Assembly (NCBI GenBank): GCA_021788625.1
Contig: JAJYKL010000045.1
Location: forward strand, 1 to 32,141
From: Chloroflexota bacterium
GTDB lineage: Bacteria > Chloroflexota > Anaerolineae > J036 > Brachytrichaceae
Length of the DNA stretch: 32,141 nucleotides
Direction: 5' to 3'
Shown here: one piece after another, positions 15,660-25,551 of the stretch
How positions within the stretch are numbered: position 1 is the first letter of the stretch
Layout of the letters: every line of letters begins with the position of its first letter
Made by a program: the position numbers and the translations under genes
The notes under the pieces: model-generated
The model's database searches: none
What the model was told of the DNA's origin: nothing
Seen by the model: the letters and a program-made list of their open reading frames with translations, nothing else

Positions 15660-16029
15660 GCTCAAGTCGCGTCACCAGTTGTGTCCTGCGGCTGTCCTGC
15701 ATTATTCCAGTTTTTATGCAGGTTGCGTGCCTGACGGGCATTGGAATCCATCTGGCGCCGTCTCTGGAATTAACACTACCCATACACAAGCACGGGAAGG
15801 CAGCCCCATGCGTACCGTATCAACGAGACGAAGTATGTTAAAGAGAGGCTGTTAAGACCTTCACCCGCAAGGTGCGTCCCTACCTGTGTCGAACTCGACG
15901 GGTTGCCGTAGCTCAACCAGCAGAACCATAAACTGTAGGAAATAGAATGGTAAAATGTACCTTTGCGTATTAGCCTGCGTGGGATCTCTGCGCCTTGGAG
16001 TGGAGCCACGCGAAAAAAGGAAAATGATT
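15660..16029 (+). other. 370-nt intergenic region with rpsO promoter/leader
   Basis: No gene is seen. CCTGCAT (15696-15702) and ATGCAGG (15716-15722) form a perfect 7-bp stem with a 13-nt loop but no trailing U-run. GTCGA-AC-TCGAC (15888-15899) is a short palindrome. TAAAAT (15951-15956) is a candidate -10 with no good -35. The leader hairpin just before rpsO is listed separately. Confidence 0.5.
15977..16011 (+). promoter_or_regulatory. Stem-loop in the rpsO leader
   Basis: GCGTGG (15977-15982) pairs with CCACGC (16006-16011), enclosing a loop that ends in GGAGTGGAG. It stops 18 nt before the chosen rpsO start. Ribosomal protein S15 represses its own mRNA through leader structures in several phyla, so this is a candidate site; pairing is seen, function is inferred. 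Confidence 0.4.
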
Positions 16030-16299
16030 ATGGCGTTATCCAAAGGTGAAAAACAACAGATAATGGAACAATATGCAGTAAAACCGGGTGACACGGGCTC
16101 GTCCGAAGTGCAAATCGCAGTTCTGACCACGCGTATCAACCAGCTTAATGAGCATCTAAAGGTTCACAAGCACGACCAAAGCACGCGCCATGGGCTTCTC
16201 GCCATGGTAGGTCGCCGTCGTGCACACCTGAAGTACCTGGCCGCCAGGGATCCGGCTCGCTACCGGGAGTTGCTGGCAAAGCTGGGTTTGCGCAAGTAG
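16030..16299 (+). CDS. rpsO: 30S ribosomal protein S15
   Basis: 89 residues, exactly the usual length of S15, which binds the 16S rRNA central domain early in 30S assembly. Typical segments: [15 protein letters not shown] at the start, [16 protein letters not shown] (21-36), [19 protein letters not shown] (39-57) and [11 protein letters not shown] (60-70). I chose ATG 16030 over the in-frame ATG 16024 because AAGGA (16017-16021) then has an 8-nt spacing and the protein has its standard start. A hairpin precedes it and an intrinsic terminator follows 20 nt after the stop. pnp follows as in many bacteria, but 346 nt away. Confidence 0.98.
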   Translation: MALSKGEKQQIMEQYAVKPGDTGSSEVQIAVLTTRINQLNEHLKVHKHDQSTRHGLLAMVGRRRAHLKYLAARDPARYRELLAKLGLRK

Positions 16300-16319
16300 G
16301 AGCCACGGGCATTTGGATG

Positions 16320-16353
16320 AAAGGGCGAACACATGGAAGTGGGGCGCCCTTTT
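16320..16353 (+). terminator. Intrinsic terminator after rpsO
   Basis: AAAGGGCG (16320-16327) pairs with CGCCCTTT (16345-16352), 17-nt loop, followed by TTTGTTTG. The moderate U-tract allows partial readthrough into pnp. Confidence 0.75.
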
Positions 16354-16440
16354 GTTTGCCAACCATAAGGAAGGTACAAAGAGCGATTGATAAAACTGAA
16401 TTGAGATATGAACTTAATCGTTCGTAGGTGAAGGTTGTGC

Positions 16441-16530
16441 GGAGGAGGTGGTAGATGTTAGAGATCAGCCACTCAGTCGTTTTGGGGGAATCCAGCAATT
16501 GGTTGTTTGATCTCTAACCTCTATCCTCCC
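16441..16530 (+). ncRNA. Long hairpin in the rpsO-pnp intergenic region (candidate RNase III / PNPase autoregulation site)
   Basis: GTTAGAGATCA (16457-16467) pairs perfectly with TGATCTCTAAC (16508-16518). The helix continues outward after one mismatch through TAGA (16453-16456 region) with TCTA and a few G-C/G-U pairs towards GGAGGA (16441-16446) and TCCTCC (16524-16529). The total is roughly 17 or more pairs around a 40-nt loop. In Escherichia coli a double-stranded pnp leader is cut by RNase III and then degraded by PNPase for autocontrol. A similar logic is inferred here from position and helix length. Confidence 0.65.
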
Positions 16531-16552
16531 GCCTGCACACATTGGACGCGGC

Positions 16553-16612
16553 AAGCTTTGTGTAAAGCTTATTACGCAATCAGTGTTTTCCGGTCTCCAC
16601 AAACGGAGCCGG
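16553..16612 (+). promoter_or_regulatory. Two further hairpins in the pnp leader
   Basis: AAGCTTT (16553-16559) and AAAGCTT (16564-16570) form a 7-bp stem with a 4-nt loop. CCGG-T-CTCC (16590-16598) pairs with GGAGCCGG (16605-16612), 8 bp with one bulged base and a 6-nt loop. Together with the long hairpin upstream they make the 346-nt gap strongly structured up to the pnp Shine-Dalgarno GTGGAG. Confidence 0.6.
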
Positions 16613-16645
16613 TGTTATGAGTCTTCATAAGCAAAGTGGAGCATT

Positions 16646-18973
<2,328 letters not shown>

Positions 18974-18981
18974 ATCTCAAG

Positions 18982-19012
18982 CAGGGCGGGTGATAAACCC
19001 GCCCTGTTCTTT
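18982..19012 (+). terminator. Intrinsic terminator after pnp
   Basis: CAGGGCGGGT (18982-18991) and ACCCGCCCTG (18997-19006) form a perfect 10-bp GC-rich stem with a 5-nt loop, followed by TTCTTT. Confidence 0.95.
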
Positions 19013-19074
19013 ACCCAAGCATGAATCGGAGGCAGGCGGGGCTGAGATCGGCGCATCCACCTGCTCAGTCAAGG

Positions 19075-19812
19075 ATGAGTACGGCCCACTTCCGCTTTTA
19101 TGCCGAACTGAACGATTTTATTCAGCCATCGCACCGGCAGATACGTTTTGACCACTTGTTCAACGGGCGTCCTTCAGTGAAAGATATGATTGAGTCACTG
19201 GGCGTGCCGCACACCGAGGTGGAGCTGATTCTGGTAAACGGCGAAGCAGTGGATTTCACCCATATCGTGCAGGATGATGATCAGGTGAGTGTGTACCCCA
19301 TGTTTGAGACGTTTGACGCGACTCCAGTGCTGCGTCTGCGGCCTGCACCCATGCGCGAGCCACGCTTTGTACTGGATCAGCATCTGGGAAAACTGGCTAC
19401 TTTTCTCCGTTTACTGGGATTCGACACGCTCTACCGCAATGATTATGGTGACGCTGACCTCGCGCGCATCTCAGGTGACGAGCATCGCATTCTGCTCACC
19501 CGCGACCGGGGCCTGTTGAAGCGTAGCGTGGTAACGCATGGTTACTTCGTGCGGCAGTCGGAACCGCGCCAGCAGGTAATCGAGGTATTGAACCGCTTCG
19601 ATTTGCACCGCCAGGTGACACCCTTTCGCCGTTGCAGCCGCTGCAACGGTCTGCTGCGACAGGTCGACAAGGAGCAGATCACCGGGCGACTCCCTCCGCA
19701 CACCCAGGAGTATTACGATGAGTTTCACATCTGTGAGCAGTGCGGCCAGATCTATTGGAAGGGTTCGCATTATCAGCACTTGCTGGATTTTATTGCTTCC
19801 GTCGTCCATTAA
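19075..19812 (+). CDS. Mut7-C RNase domain protein with N-terminal ThiS/MoaD-like domain
   Basis: 245 residues from ATG 19075; an in-frame ATG at 19021 would add 18 residues but lies right behind the pnp terminator and lacks homology. N-terminal ubiquitin-like part (1-80): HFRFYAELNDFI, then VELILVNGEAVDFTHIVQDDDQVSVYPMFE, the ThiS-like end without a di-glycine tail. The C-terminal Mut7-C/PIN-like nuclease part (about 95-240) begins RFVLDQHLGKLATFLRLLGFDT with acidic D101, then ILLTRDRGLL (D144), and ends in a zinc ribbon CSRC...CEQC (187, 190, 220, 223). The domain is related to the 3'-5' RNase tail of animal Mut7. The gene sits 12 nt upstream of the sigma factor start and next to pnp. RNA or tRNA processing is plausible; the substrate is unknown. 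Confidence 0.88.
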   Translation: MSTAHFRFYAELNDFIQPSHRQIRFDHLFNGRPSVKDMIESLGVPHTEVELILVNGEAVDFTHIVQDDDQVSVYPMFETFDATPVLRLRPAPMREPRFVLDQHLGKLATFLRLLGFDTLYRNDYGDADLARISGDEHRILLTRDRGLLKRSVVTHGYFVRQSEPRQQVIEVLNRFDLHRQVTPFRRCSRCNGLLRQVDKEQITGRLPPHTQEYYDEFHICEQCGQIYWKGSHYQHLLDFIASVVH

Positions 19813-19815
19813 AAT
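19810..19815 (+). promoter_or_regulatory. Candidate -10 hexamer before the sigma factor gene
   Basis: TAAAAT ends 9 nt before ATG 19825 and overlaps the stop codon region of the Mut7-C gene. No Shine-Dalgarno is seen, so the sigma factor may have its own leaderless transcript. Confidence 0.4.
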
Positions 19816-19824
19816 GGCTCCGGC

Positions 19825-20427
19825 ATGGATGAACCGGTCCTGATCCGCTCAGCACAGCACGGTGACGTGGATGCCTTCAATACACTGGTGCTTGCCTACC
19901 AGGCACAAGTCTTCAACGTCGCCATGCGGATTATGGGCGACAGAGATGCCGCCGCTGACGCCACGCAGGAGGCGTTCATTTCAGCCTACAAGAGCCTGCG
20001 TGCCTTTCGCGGCGGGTCATTTAAGAGTTGGTTATTACGCACCGTGACCAATGCCTGCTACGATGCCCTGCGCTATAGCAAGCGCCGGCCGTCCACCTCG
20101 CTCGATTCCCTGGGCACTACACCCAATGACGCGCCTGGTGAGGGGACGACGACAGGGTTCGACGAGTTCGTTGCCTCGGACGATGAAAACCCGGCTACAG
20201 CAGCCGAGCGCGCTGAGTTACGCCGGGCCATCGCCAAAGGGGTGACCTTGCTACCACCAGACCAGCGTATCGTGTTCGTGCTTTCGGACGTGCAGGGCTT
20301 GAATTACGAGGAAGTGGCCAGCGCCATGCAGACATCGCTCGGTACGGTCAAATCACGCCTCAGCCGTGCGCGTGCCAAATTACGCGACTACCTGCTCACG
20401 CAGACGGAACTGCTAAGCGGCCCTTAG
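19825..20427 (+). CDS. ECF-type RNA polymerase sigma factor
   Basis: 200 residues with sigma region 2 at about 15-88 (TLVLAYQAQVFNVAMRIMGD, then DATQEAFISAYKSLRAF and FKSWLLRTVTNACYDALR) and region 4 at about 136-190 (LPPDQRIVFVLSDVQGLNYEEVA, with helix-turn-helix TSLGTVKSRLSRARAKLR). The linker (90-130) is acidic and unusually long for the family. Regions 1.1 and 3 are absent, as in extracytoplasmic-function factors. The next gene, after 66 nt to its likely start, encodes a membrane anti-sigma candidate, the classical ECF pairing. The start has no Shine-Dalgarno but a TAAAAT hexamer 9 nt upstream, so a leaderless mRNA is possible. The target promoters are unknown. Confidence 0.93.
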   Translation: MDEPVLIRSAQHGDVDAFNTLVLAYQAQVFNVAMRIMGDRDAAADATQEAFISAYKSLRAFRGGSFKSWLLRTVTNACYDALRYSKRRPSTSLDSLGTTPNDAPGEGTTTGFDEFVASDDENPATAAERAELRRAIAKGVTLLPPDQRIVFVLSDVQGLNYEEVASAMQTSLGTVKSRLSRARAKLRDYLLTQTELLSGP

Positions 20428-20493
20428 CGTCTTATGGGTGGTCCCGGTGAAAGCCGGGCGGCCTTATCGTGTCGAGAACTTAAAAGTGGGTGT

Positions 20494-21414
20494 ATGTTTA
20501 GTCTGAAATCGTGGTTAACAGCGCGGCGCGTGCCGGCGGACGATGATCTCATCTCCGGTTATGTTGACGGCCGGCTAAGTGGCGCCGTACGCAGGGCCTT
20601 TGAGGAACGCATCTCGTCTGAGCCCGATTTGGGCCGAAAGGTGGAAGCCACTCGAAAGCTGATCGGTGCGGCTGCCTCACTACCACTCGTGCAAATACCA
20701 CGTAACTTCATCCTGCCAGCCAGCACACGCAAACCTGCCACCCCATCCGTTGTCTGGTGGAGGCTCGGATCCGCTGCCGCGTCGGTTGTGTTCGTTTTCT
20801 GCATGATGTTGAGTGCGGTAGATTTGCTGGCACCTCGTGGCGCAGCACTCGCCCCCGCACTGGCACCCGCTCCTTACAACGTGGCAGCCCCCGCCGCTAC
20901 AGTAGCACCTGCTGTGACCGCTAACCCAGCTCGCAGCGCAATACCCCTACAGGTGGCACGACCCATAGCCACCCAGCCTGCAAAGATCCCGCCTCCCTCT
21001 GGCACGGCGGCAGATGAGACATCCGCTGTTGCGGCGGCAGTACCTTCTGCTCCACCCAACGCCACGGCGACGGTGCGGACCCTGGGCGGTGGAGCAGCCA
21101 TCAGCCCAGCGCCGGCAACAAGTGTCAGTGCAGCGTCGCTGGCCTCGCCAGTCTCAGCCACCCCACCTGAGGTTTCCAGCCATCAAGCCTTAAGCAAAAC
21201 TGCCGGTAATAGCGAGGCACACGCACTAACACAGGTTCCTCGCGCTTCGCCTGCCGTCGTGCAAGGCACGGTAACCGCACCGTTGCATACAACAGCGTCG
21301 CTGGCGGAACATCCCATGTCCCAGCAGACGTTCCCCACGCCCTTATTCATCGCAATGGCAATATCACTGGTGCTGGCAATTTGGTCAGGCATCATCGGAT
21401 GGTTGCGGCGATGA
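20494..21414 (+). CDS. Probable membrane anti-sigma factor lacking zinc ligands
   Basis: 306 residues from ATG 20494 (an in-frame ATG at 20434 would add 20). The cytoplasmic head DDLISGYVDGRLSGAVRRAF (about 17-36) followed by EERISSEPDLGRKVEATRKL looks like the anti-sigma helix-and-zinc-finger (zf-HC2) fold, but the His and Cys ligands are replaced, so it should not bind zinc. Membrane helix 1 is about 92-112 (ASVVFVFCMMLSAVDLL); then about 170 residues very rich in Ala, Pro, Thr and Ser, probably extended outside the membrane; helix 2 is near the end (LFIAMAISLVLAIWSGIIGWL) followed by Arg-Arg. It follows the sigma factor. Identification as anti-sigma rests on context and the YVDGRLS motif. 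Confidence 0.72.
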   Translation: MFSLKSWLTARRVPADDDLISGYVDGRLSGAVRRAFEERISSEPDLGRKVEATRKLIGAAASLPLVQIPRNFILPASTRKPATPSVVWWRLGSAAASVVFVFCMMLSAVDLLAPRGAALAPALAPAPYNVAAPAATVAPAVTANPARSAIPLQVARPIATQPAKIPPPSGTAADETSAVAAAVPSAPPNATATVRTLGGGAAISPAPATSVSAASLASPVSATPPEVSSHQALSKTAGNSEAHALTQVPRASPAVVQGTVTAPLHTTASLAEHPMSQQTFPTPLFIAMAISLVLAIWSGIIGWLRR

Positions 21415-21422
21415 CGTGCTGA

Positions 21423-21430
21423 TGTCAGAC
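21423..21430 (+). promoter_or_regulatory. TGTCAGAC motif upstream of the RraA-like gene
   Basis: TGTCAGAC occurs 98 nt before the ATG at 21528 and recurs in both orientations before the mannonate dehydratase gene. The palindromic core TGTC-N-GAC(A) resembles sites of GntR/FCD-type regulators. A TAAAAT hexamer (21490-21495) between motif and gene is a possible -10. Confidence 0.45.
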
Positions 21431-21527
21431 TTCACCGGCAACCCTCACATCCAATTCCAGCTTCGATCACCTCAAGGCGTGTTTCGGACTAAAATGCCGT
21501 TTAAACCAACCCTAATAGGAGTGAGGT

Positions 21528-22307
21528 ATGTCAGAACACGACGACCTGCGTAAACAGATGTCATCAAAAGAGATCCGCAAATTGGATATCACCGATTTGG
21601 AGCGCATCGCACGCTTCCGCCGTGCGGGTTACGGCGGCTCCGTCTCCGATTCAATGTCCAGCCTGGGTGTGCGGAACACCGTATTTGCCGACCGCTTCCG
21701 GCCTCTGCGTCAGGGCATGCAGTTAGTGGGACGCGCCTTGCCAATCAAATTGCACTCTCTGGTGGAAGATCGCTCGGCAGAGTGGCAGAAAGAGATCGAG
21801 GCTCGTTGGGAAGCCGAAGGTGGACATCCGCAGAAGCGCATGATGCGTGAGGTGGCGACTCAGCCGCCCGGCAGTATATTGTGCTTCGATTGTGGCGGCG
21901 ACATGCAACCGGCGCACTTCGGAGAGATGAGCTGCCAGCTCGCCTACGCACATGGCTGCCGGGGCATGCTGCTGGCAGGCAATTGCCGCGATACACAGTA
22001 CGTGCTGAAGATGCCAGATTTTCCCATGTTCTCCTTCGGCACCCGTCCGAACGCCTTCGGCGGTTGGTCGATCACCGAAGTAAACCGCCCCATCTACCTG
22101 CCCGGTCATCTCACGCACTACGTAAAGGTCGAACCAGGCGACTTCATTTTCGGCGACAACGATGGCGTGCAATTGATCCCGCGCGATATCGTGGATGAGG
22201 TGCTGTTGCGCGTCGAGGCCATTTTCGAGGTAGAGAACAAGGAACGCGAGCAACTCGCGGCCGGTATGCCGATTGATGAGGTTTACCGCGTATTCGGTGT
22301 TTTATAG
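21528..22307 (+). CDS. RraA-like family protein (probable aldolase/decarboxylase)
   Basis: 259 residues of the RraA/HMG-aldolase fold. Conserved pieces: SVSDSMSSLG (38-47), the pocket FGEM (131-134) and the catalytic-type RD pair R154-D155 in LLAGNCRDTQYV, then the strand VEPGDFIFGDNDGVQLIP near 205-222. Members include 4-hydroxy-4-methyl-2-oxoglutarate aldolase, oxaloacetate decarboxylase and the RNase E inhibitor RraA. The long insert with EWQKEIEARWEAEGG (85-99) and the operon with sugar-acid genes argue for a metabolic aldolase or decarboxylase acting on a 2-oxoacid rather than RNase control. Good Shine-Dalgarno AGGAGTGAG. First gene of a four-gene plus-strand operon. Confidence 0.88.
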   Translation: MSEHDDLRKQMSSKEIRKLDITDLERIARFRRAGYGGSVSDSMSSLGVRNTVFADRFRPLRQGMQLVGRALPIKLHSLVEDRSAEWQKEIEARWEAEGGHPQKRMMREVATQPPGSILCFDCGGDMQPAHFGEMSCQLAYAHGCRGMLLAGNCRDTQYVLKMPDFPMFSFGTRPNAFGGWSITEVNRPIYLPGHLTHYVKVEPGDFIFGDNDGVQLIPRDIVDEVLLRVEAIFEVENKEREQLAAGMPIDEVYRVFGVL

Positions 22308-22317
22308 GCACATGGGC

Positions 22318-22354
22318 GGAGGTGTCAGACCGCTGCGAAATGTCTGACATCTCC
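22318..22354 (+). promoter_or_regulatory. Inverted repeat with paired TGTCAGAC/GTCTGACA sites before uxuA
   Basis: GGAGGTGTCAGAC (22318-22330) and GTCTGACATCTCC (22342-22354) pair over 13 positions with one G-U, 11-nt loop. Either arm holds the TGTC-N-GACA core also found before the RraA-like gene. It could be an operator or an intra-operon hairpin; the CTTT that follows is too short for a firm terminator. Confidence 0.65.
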
Positions 22355-22374
22355 GGCTTTCCGAGGAGTTGATG

Positions 22375-23355
22375 ATGATCAAGATCGCTGAGGTGCTGCC
22401 CGACCATCCCACACCTCTGTGGCGGATGGTGAAACAGGCTGGCGTGAACTACGTGGTAGCTCCACTCCCTCACACCGTAGGTAACGAAAAGCCATGGGAC
22501 TTTATGCCTCTGTTGCGGATGAAACAGGCGTTTAATGATGGTGGATTCGAGGTGGCTGTGATCGAGAGCCGCCCCCCTCTGGAGAAGGCCAAGTTGGGTC
22601 TCGAGGGCCGTGACCAGGAGATCGACACCGCCTGCCAGTTATTGGAGAACATGGGTCGCGTGGGCATTCCGGTGTGGTGTTATGAGTGGATGACGCAGTT
22701 CAACTGGATGCGCACTTCCGTGACAACGCCCGGACGTGGAGGGGCTTTGGTCACCAGTTTCGATTACGACCTGGTGAAGGACGCACCGCCCACACCCGCT
22801 GGCACCGTGACCGATGAGCAACTATGGGCCAGTCTGGAGTATTTCCTGAAGCGCGTAGTGCCCGTGGCCGAGAAGGCCGGGGTGAAGCTGGCCATGCACC
22901 CCGATGACCCGCCGCTTTCACCCATCCGCGGCGTGGCGCGCATTATGCGGAGTGTTGAAAATTACCAGCGTCTGTTGGACCTGGTGCCCAGTCCAGTGAA
23001 TGGCATTGCGCTATGCCAGGGCAACTTCACGCTTATGACCGATGACCTGCCTGGGACAATCCGTCATTTCGGTCAACAGGGCAAGATCTTCTTTGCCCAC
23101 TTCCGAGACGTGCGAGGCGATGTCCACAAATACCAGGAGACGTTCCACGACGAAGGAAAAACCGACATGCTCGAGTGCATGCGGGCTTACAAAGACATTG
23201 GCTTTGAGGGTGTACTTCGACCGGACCACGTCCCGACGATGGAAGGTGACAGCAACGACAACCCCTCCTACTCGTCCATCGGGCGGCTATTCGCCATCGG
23301 TTACATTACCGGACTGCGCGAAGCAGTGTACGGCAAGGTGGCAAAGGCAGTCTAA
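22375..23355 (+). CDS. uxuA: Mannonate dehydratase
   Basis: 326 residues from ATG 22375, chosen over ATG 22372 and TTG 22369 because GAGGAG then has a 6-nt spacing. The enzyme removes water from D-mannonate to give 2-keto-3-deoxy-D-gluconate in hexuronate breakdown, a TIM-barrel metal enzyme of the cytoplasm. Family motifs: [11 protein letters not shown] (about 101-111), the metal-site motif MHPDDPP (174-180), CQGNF (214-218), FFAHFRDV (239-246), [10 protein letters not shown] (256-265) and RPDHVPT (282-288). Length and motifs fit the shorter UxuA type of Gram-positives. Preceded by a 13-bp inverted repeat, followed by an epimerase gene after 99 nt. Confidence 0.93.
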   Translation: MIKIAEVLPDHPTPLWRMVKQAGVNYVVAPLPHTVGNEKPWDFMPLLRMKQAFNDGGFEVAVIESRPPLEKAKLGLEGRDQEIDTACQLLENMGRVGIPVWCYEWMTQFNWMRTSVTTPGRGGALVTSFDYDLVKDAPPTPAGTVTDEQLWASLEYFLKRVVPVAEKAGVKLAMHPDDPPLSPIRGVARIMRSVENYQRLLDLVPSPVNGIALCQGNFTLMTDDLPGTIRHFGQQGKIFFAHFRDVRGDVHKYQETFHDEGKTDMLECMRAYKDIGFEGVLRPDHVPTMEGDSNDNPSYSSIGRLFAIGYITGLREAVYGKVAKAV

Positions 23356-23454
23356 ACGCCGGCAGGTTAACAGGACGCACCGTTTCTGGCCAGTGTCGCC
23401 AGGTTCGTTAAGCAGCCAGAGCCCTGACCGCAACACAGTACCATAAGGTCCGTC

Positions 23455-24381
23455 ATGGTAAACAAGCCAATGCGTATCGTAGTCACCGGTTCGAATGGCG
23501 ACATTGGACCTTTCGTGCTTGAGTATGCCAGGGCTCAAGGCGCTGATGTCCTGGGCGTGGATCTGTCGGGGTCTGGCGCAGGAGTCAAGCATCGCCAGGC
23601 GGGCGTAAAGACCATTCCTCCGCCGGCAGTGACTGGCTCCTATCGCTACTCTGACCTGACCGACCTGGGCCAGGTATATGACGTGCTCGATGGAGCCGAT
23701 GCCGTTATCAACCTTGCTGCCATCTCCGATCCCTACATCTTTCCAGCCGCCAGGACGTTCATCACCAACGTGGCCATCTCATATAACGTTCTGCTGGCCG
23801 CAGCTCGCCTGGGAATTAGGCGCATCGTATCGGCCTCCAGCATCCAGGTGCACCACCCGGCATTTCCGCATGTGCCCATCCACTATGATTACCTGCCCTT
23901 CGATGAAGATCACCCGCCGGACCCACATGACGAGTATGGCCTGAGTAAACTGGTGGGAGAGCAATGCGCCGAGACGTTTGCCCGGCACTATGGCTTGACG
24001 GTGGTCAGCCTGCGCATTACCTGGTCGGTGCGACCGGAGCAGATGAGCATGTTTCCCCTCCACGTGCCCGACGTGCTTCCCGCCCCAGCACGCGGAAAAC
24101 GTTGGTTGCCTTCGCCTTTTTATGTCGATGCACGCGACTGCGCACGCGCCTGCTACCTGGCTGCCACAGTGGATCTGCCGGCCAGCACCCACACACCCCT
24201 GATCATTTCAGCGCCCGACTCGTGCCTCGACATGCCTTCACCTGAAGTGGCGCGACGTTTCTTTCCCCAGGCTCGCATCCTTCCTGAGCTGGTGGACTAC
24301 GCCAGCATAGCCAGCGGTAAACGGGCAGAACAGGTGTTGGGCTTCAAGACGCAGTACAGTTGGCGAAACCAAATCGTCTAG
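23455..24381 (+). CDS. NAD-dependent epimerase/dehydratase (SDR, possible uronate dehydrogenase)
   Basis: 308 residues of the extended short-chain dehydrogenase family. Rossmann loop VVTGSNGDIG (9-18; G12, G15, G18), the acidic D36 after strand 2 (VLGVDLSG) favouring NAD over NADP, NLAAISDP (86-93), the catalytic serine around S128-S129 and the YxxxK pair Y161/K165 in EYGLSKLVGEQ. Uronate dehydrogenases and nucleotide-sugar epimerases share this layout; the setting between mannonate dehydratase and an aldose-epimerase-like gene favours a sugar or sugar-acid oxidoreductase. AAGG lies 6 nt before ATG. No membrane segment. Confidence 0.88.
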   Translation: MVNKPMRIVVTGSNGDIGPFVLEYARAQGADVLGVDLSGSGAGVKHRQAGVKTIPPPAVTGSYRYSDLTDLGQVYDVLDGADAVINLAAISDPYIFPAARTFITNVAISYNVLLAAARLGIRRIVSASSIQVHHPAFPHVPIHYDYLPFDEDHPPDPHDEYGLSKLVGEQCAETFARHYGLTVVSLRITWSVRPEQMSMFPLHVPDVLPAPARGKRWLPSPFYVDARDCARACYLAATVDLPASTHTPLIISAPDSCLDMPSPEVARRFFPQARILPELVDYASIASGKRAEQVLGFKTQYSWRNQIV

Positions 24382-24421
24382 AAAACCCGACGATACTAAA
24401 TACCCATTGGGAGGTATGCAC

Positions 24422-25519
24422 ATGACTCCATCTGAAACCATCTTCAACCTCTCCCCCGAGTTTTTCAACGAGCGTGATAGGACACTGGCCATAAGTGGAG
24501 TGCTCTCTGCAGCAGCTTTTCGCTTCAGCACCGGTGTGCCGGCATTACGCCTGAAGAGCGATGTCGGCGAGCTTGTGCTGCTGCCCTGGCAGGGTCAACA
24601 GATCTGGTCAGCCCAGATGAGCGGGCGGATCCTCACCATGAAATCGATGTTTACCGAGCCGCGGCCAGACCGCCCCTATCTGGAAACGTATGGCGGTTTT
24701 CTGCTGCACTGCGGTTTCACGGCCATGGGTGTGCCGGGCAAAGGAGACGTGCATCCTCTGCATGGTGAGCTGCCAAACGCTGCCTATGACAGCGCCTTTC
24801 TGGTGGTCGGGCAGGACGACGATGGCGCTTATATCGGTCTGGGCGGGCGATATCAGCACCGCGTGGCCTTTAACTACAACTACCTGGCTCAACCGTTGGT
24901 GAAGCTCTACGCCGGCCGCAGCACGTTTTCCGTCAGTATGGGCATCGACAACCTGCGCCCCAAACCGATGGAGTATATGTACCTGACCCATATCAACTTC
25001 CGCCCTGCTGACTTCGGCCGGCTCGTCTACAGCGCTCCCTGCACACCAGAGCGCGTGCGTGCGCGAACAGACCTGCCCACGCACATGAAGTTCCCGGAAG
25101 GATATCGCGAGTTTGTGCAGGAGATCGCCATCCATCCTGAACGGCACAATGTCCTGGATCCCAAGCTGCCATTCGATCCTGAACTGGTCCTCACTCTCAC
25201 CTACGACGCTGATGAGACCGGCTGGGCACACAGTATGCAGGTGCACCCCGATGGCAGCGCTGACTACGTCTCGCACCGTCCGGACCAGCTCGACAAGGTG
25301 GTGCGCTGGATCGCCCGCCCCGGCGACCAGGACGCGTGCGGCTTCGCCATGCCCGCCACCGCCGAACCGGAAGGCTATACGGCGGAGAAAGCGAAAGGCA
25401 ATATCCGTACATTGCCTGCCGGCGGACACTTCCAGGCCGACTATCGTATCGGCGTGCTCGACGCAGCTGAGGCGAAGGCGATGGAGGAGAAGATCAACCG
25501 CATCCTGGCAGCAAAGTGA
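24422..25519 (+). CDS. DUF4432 family protein (aldose 1-epimerase-like)
   Basis: 366 residues from ATG 24422, picked because GGGAGG (24409-24414) gives a 7-nt spacing; earlier in-frame TTG 24407 overlaps the Shine-Dalgarno. Galactose-mutarotase-like beta-sandwich: VLLPWQGQQIWSAQMSGR (47-64), YGGFLLHCGFTAMGVPG (86-102), the PLHGELPNA motif (106-114) with a likely catalytic His, and YLTHINFRPADFG (182-194). DUF4432 proteins are found beside pentose and uronate catabolic genes and probably interconvert sugar anomers or epimers. It is the last gene of the operon; a strong terminator follows 32 nt after the stop. Confidence 0.87.
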   Translation: MTPSETIFNLSPEFFNERDRTLAISGVLSAAAFRFSTGVPALRLKSDVGELVLLPWQGQQIWSAQMSGRILTMKSMFTEPRPDRPYLETYGGFLLHCGFTAMGVPGKGDVHPLHGELPNAAYDSAFLVVGQDDDGAYIGLGGRYQHRVAFNYNYLAQPLVKLYAGRSTFSVSMGIDNLRPKPMEYMYLTHINFRPADFGRLVYSAPCTPERVRARTDLPTHMKFPEGYREFVQEIAIHPERHNVLDPKLPFDPELVLTLTYDADETGWAHSMQVHPDGSADYVSHRPDQLDKVVRWIARPGDQDACGFAMPATAEPEGYTAEKAKGNIRTLPAGGHFQADYRIGVLDAAEAKAMEEKINRILAAK

Positions 25520-25551
25520 GCGGACTGTGGGTTTGTAGAGTACAAGGCAAA

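Noticed and set aside
15900..15930. tRNA-like stretch GCCGTAGCTCAACCAGC
   Set aside because: It resembles a D-arm but no acceptor stem, anticodon arm or T-arm follows in the right order.
19021..19074. Upstream ATG as the Mut7-C start
   Set aside because: It follows the pnp terminator by 8 nt, has no ribosome site, and the added residues show no similarity to the domain.
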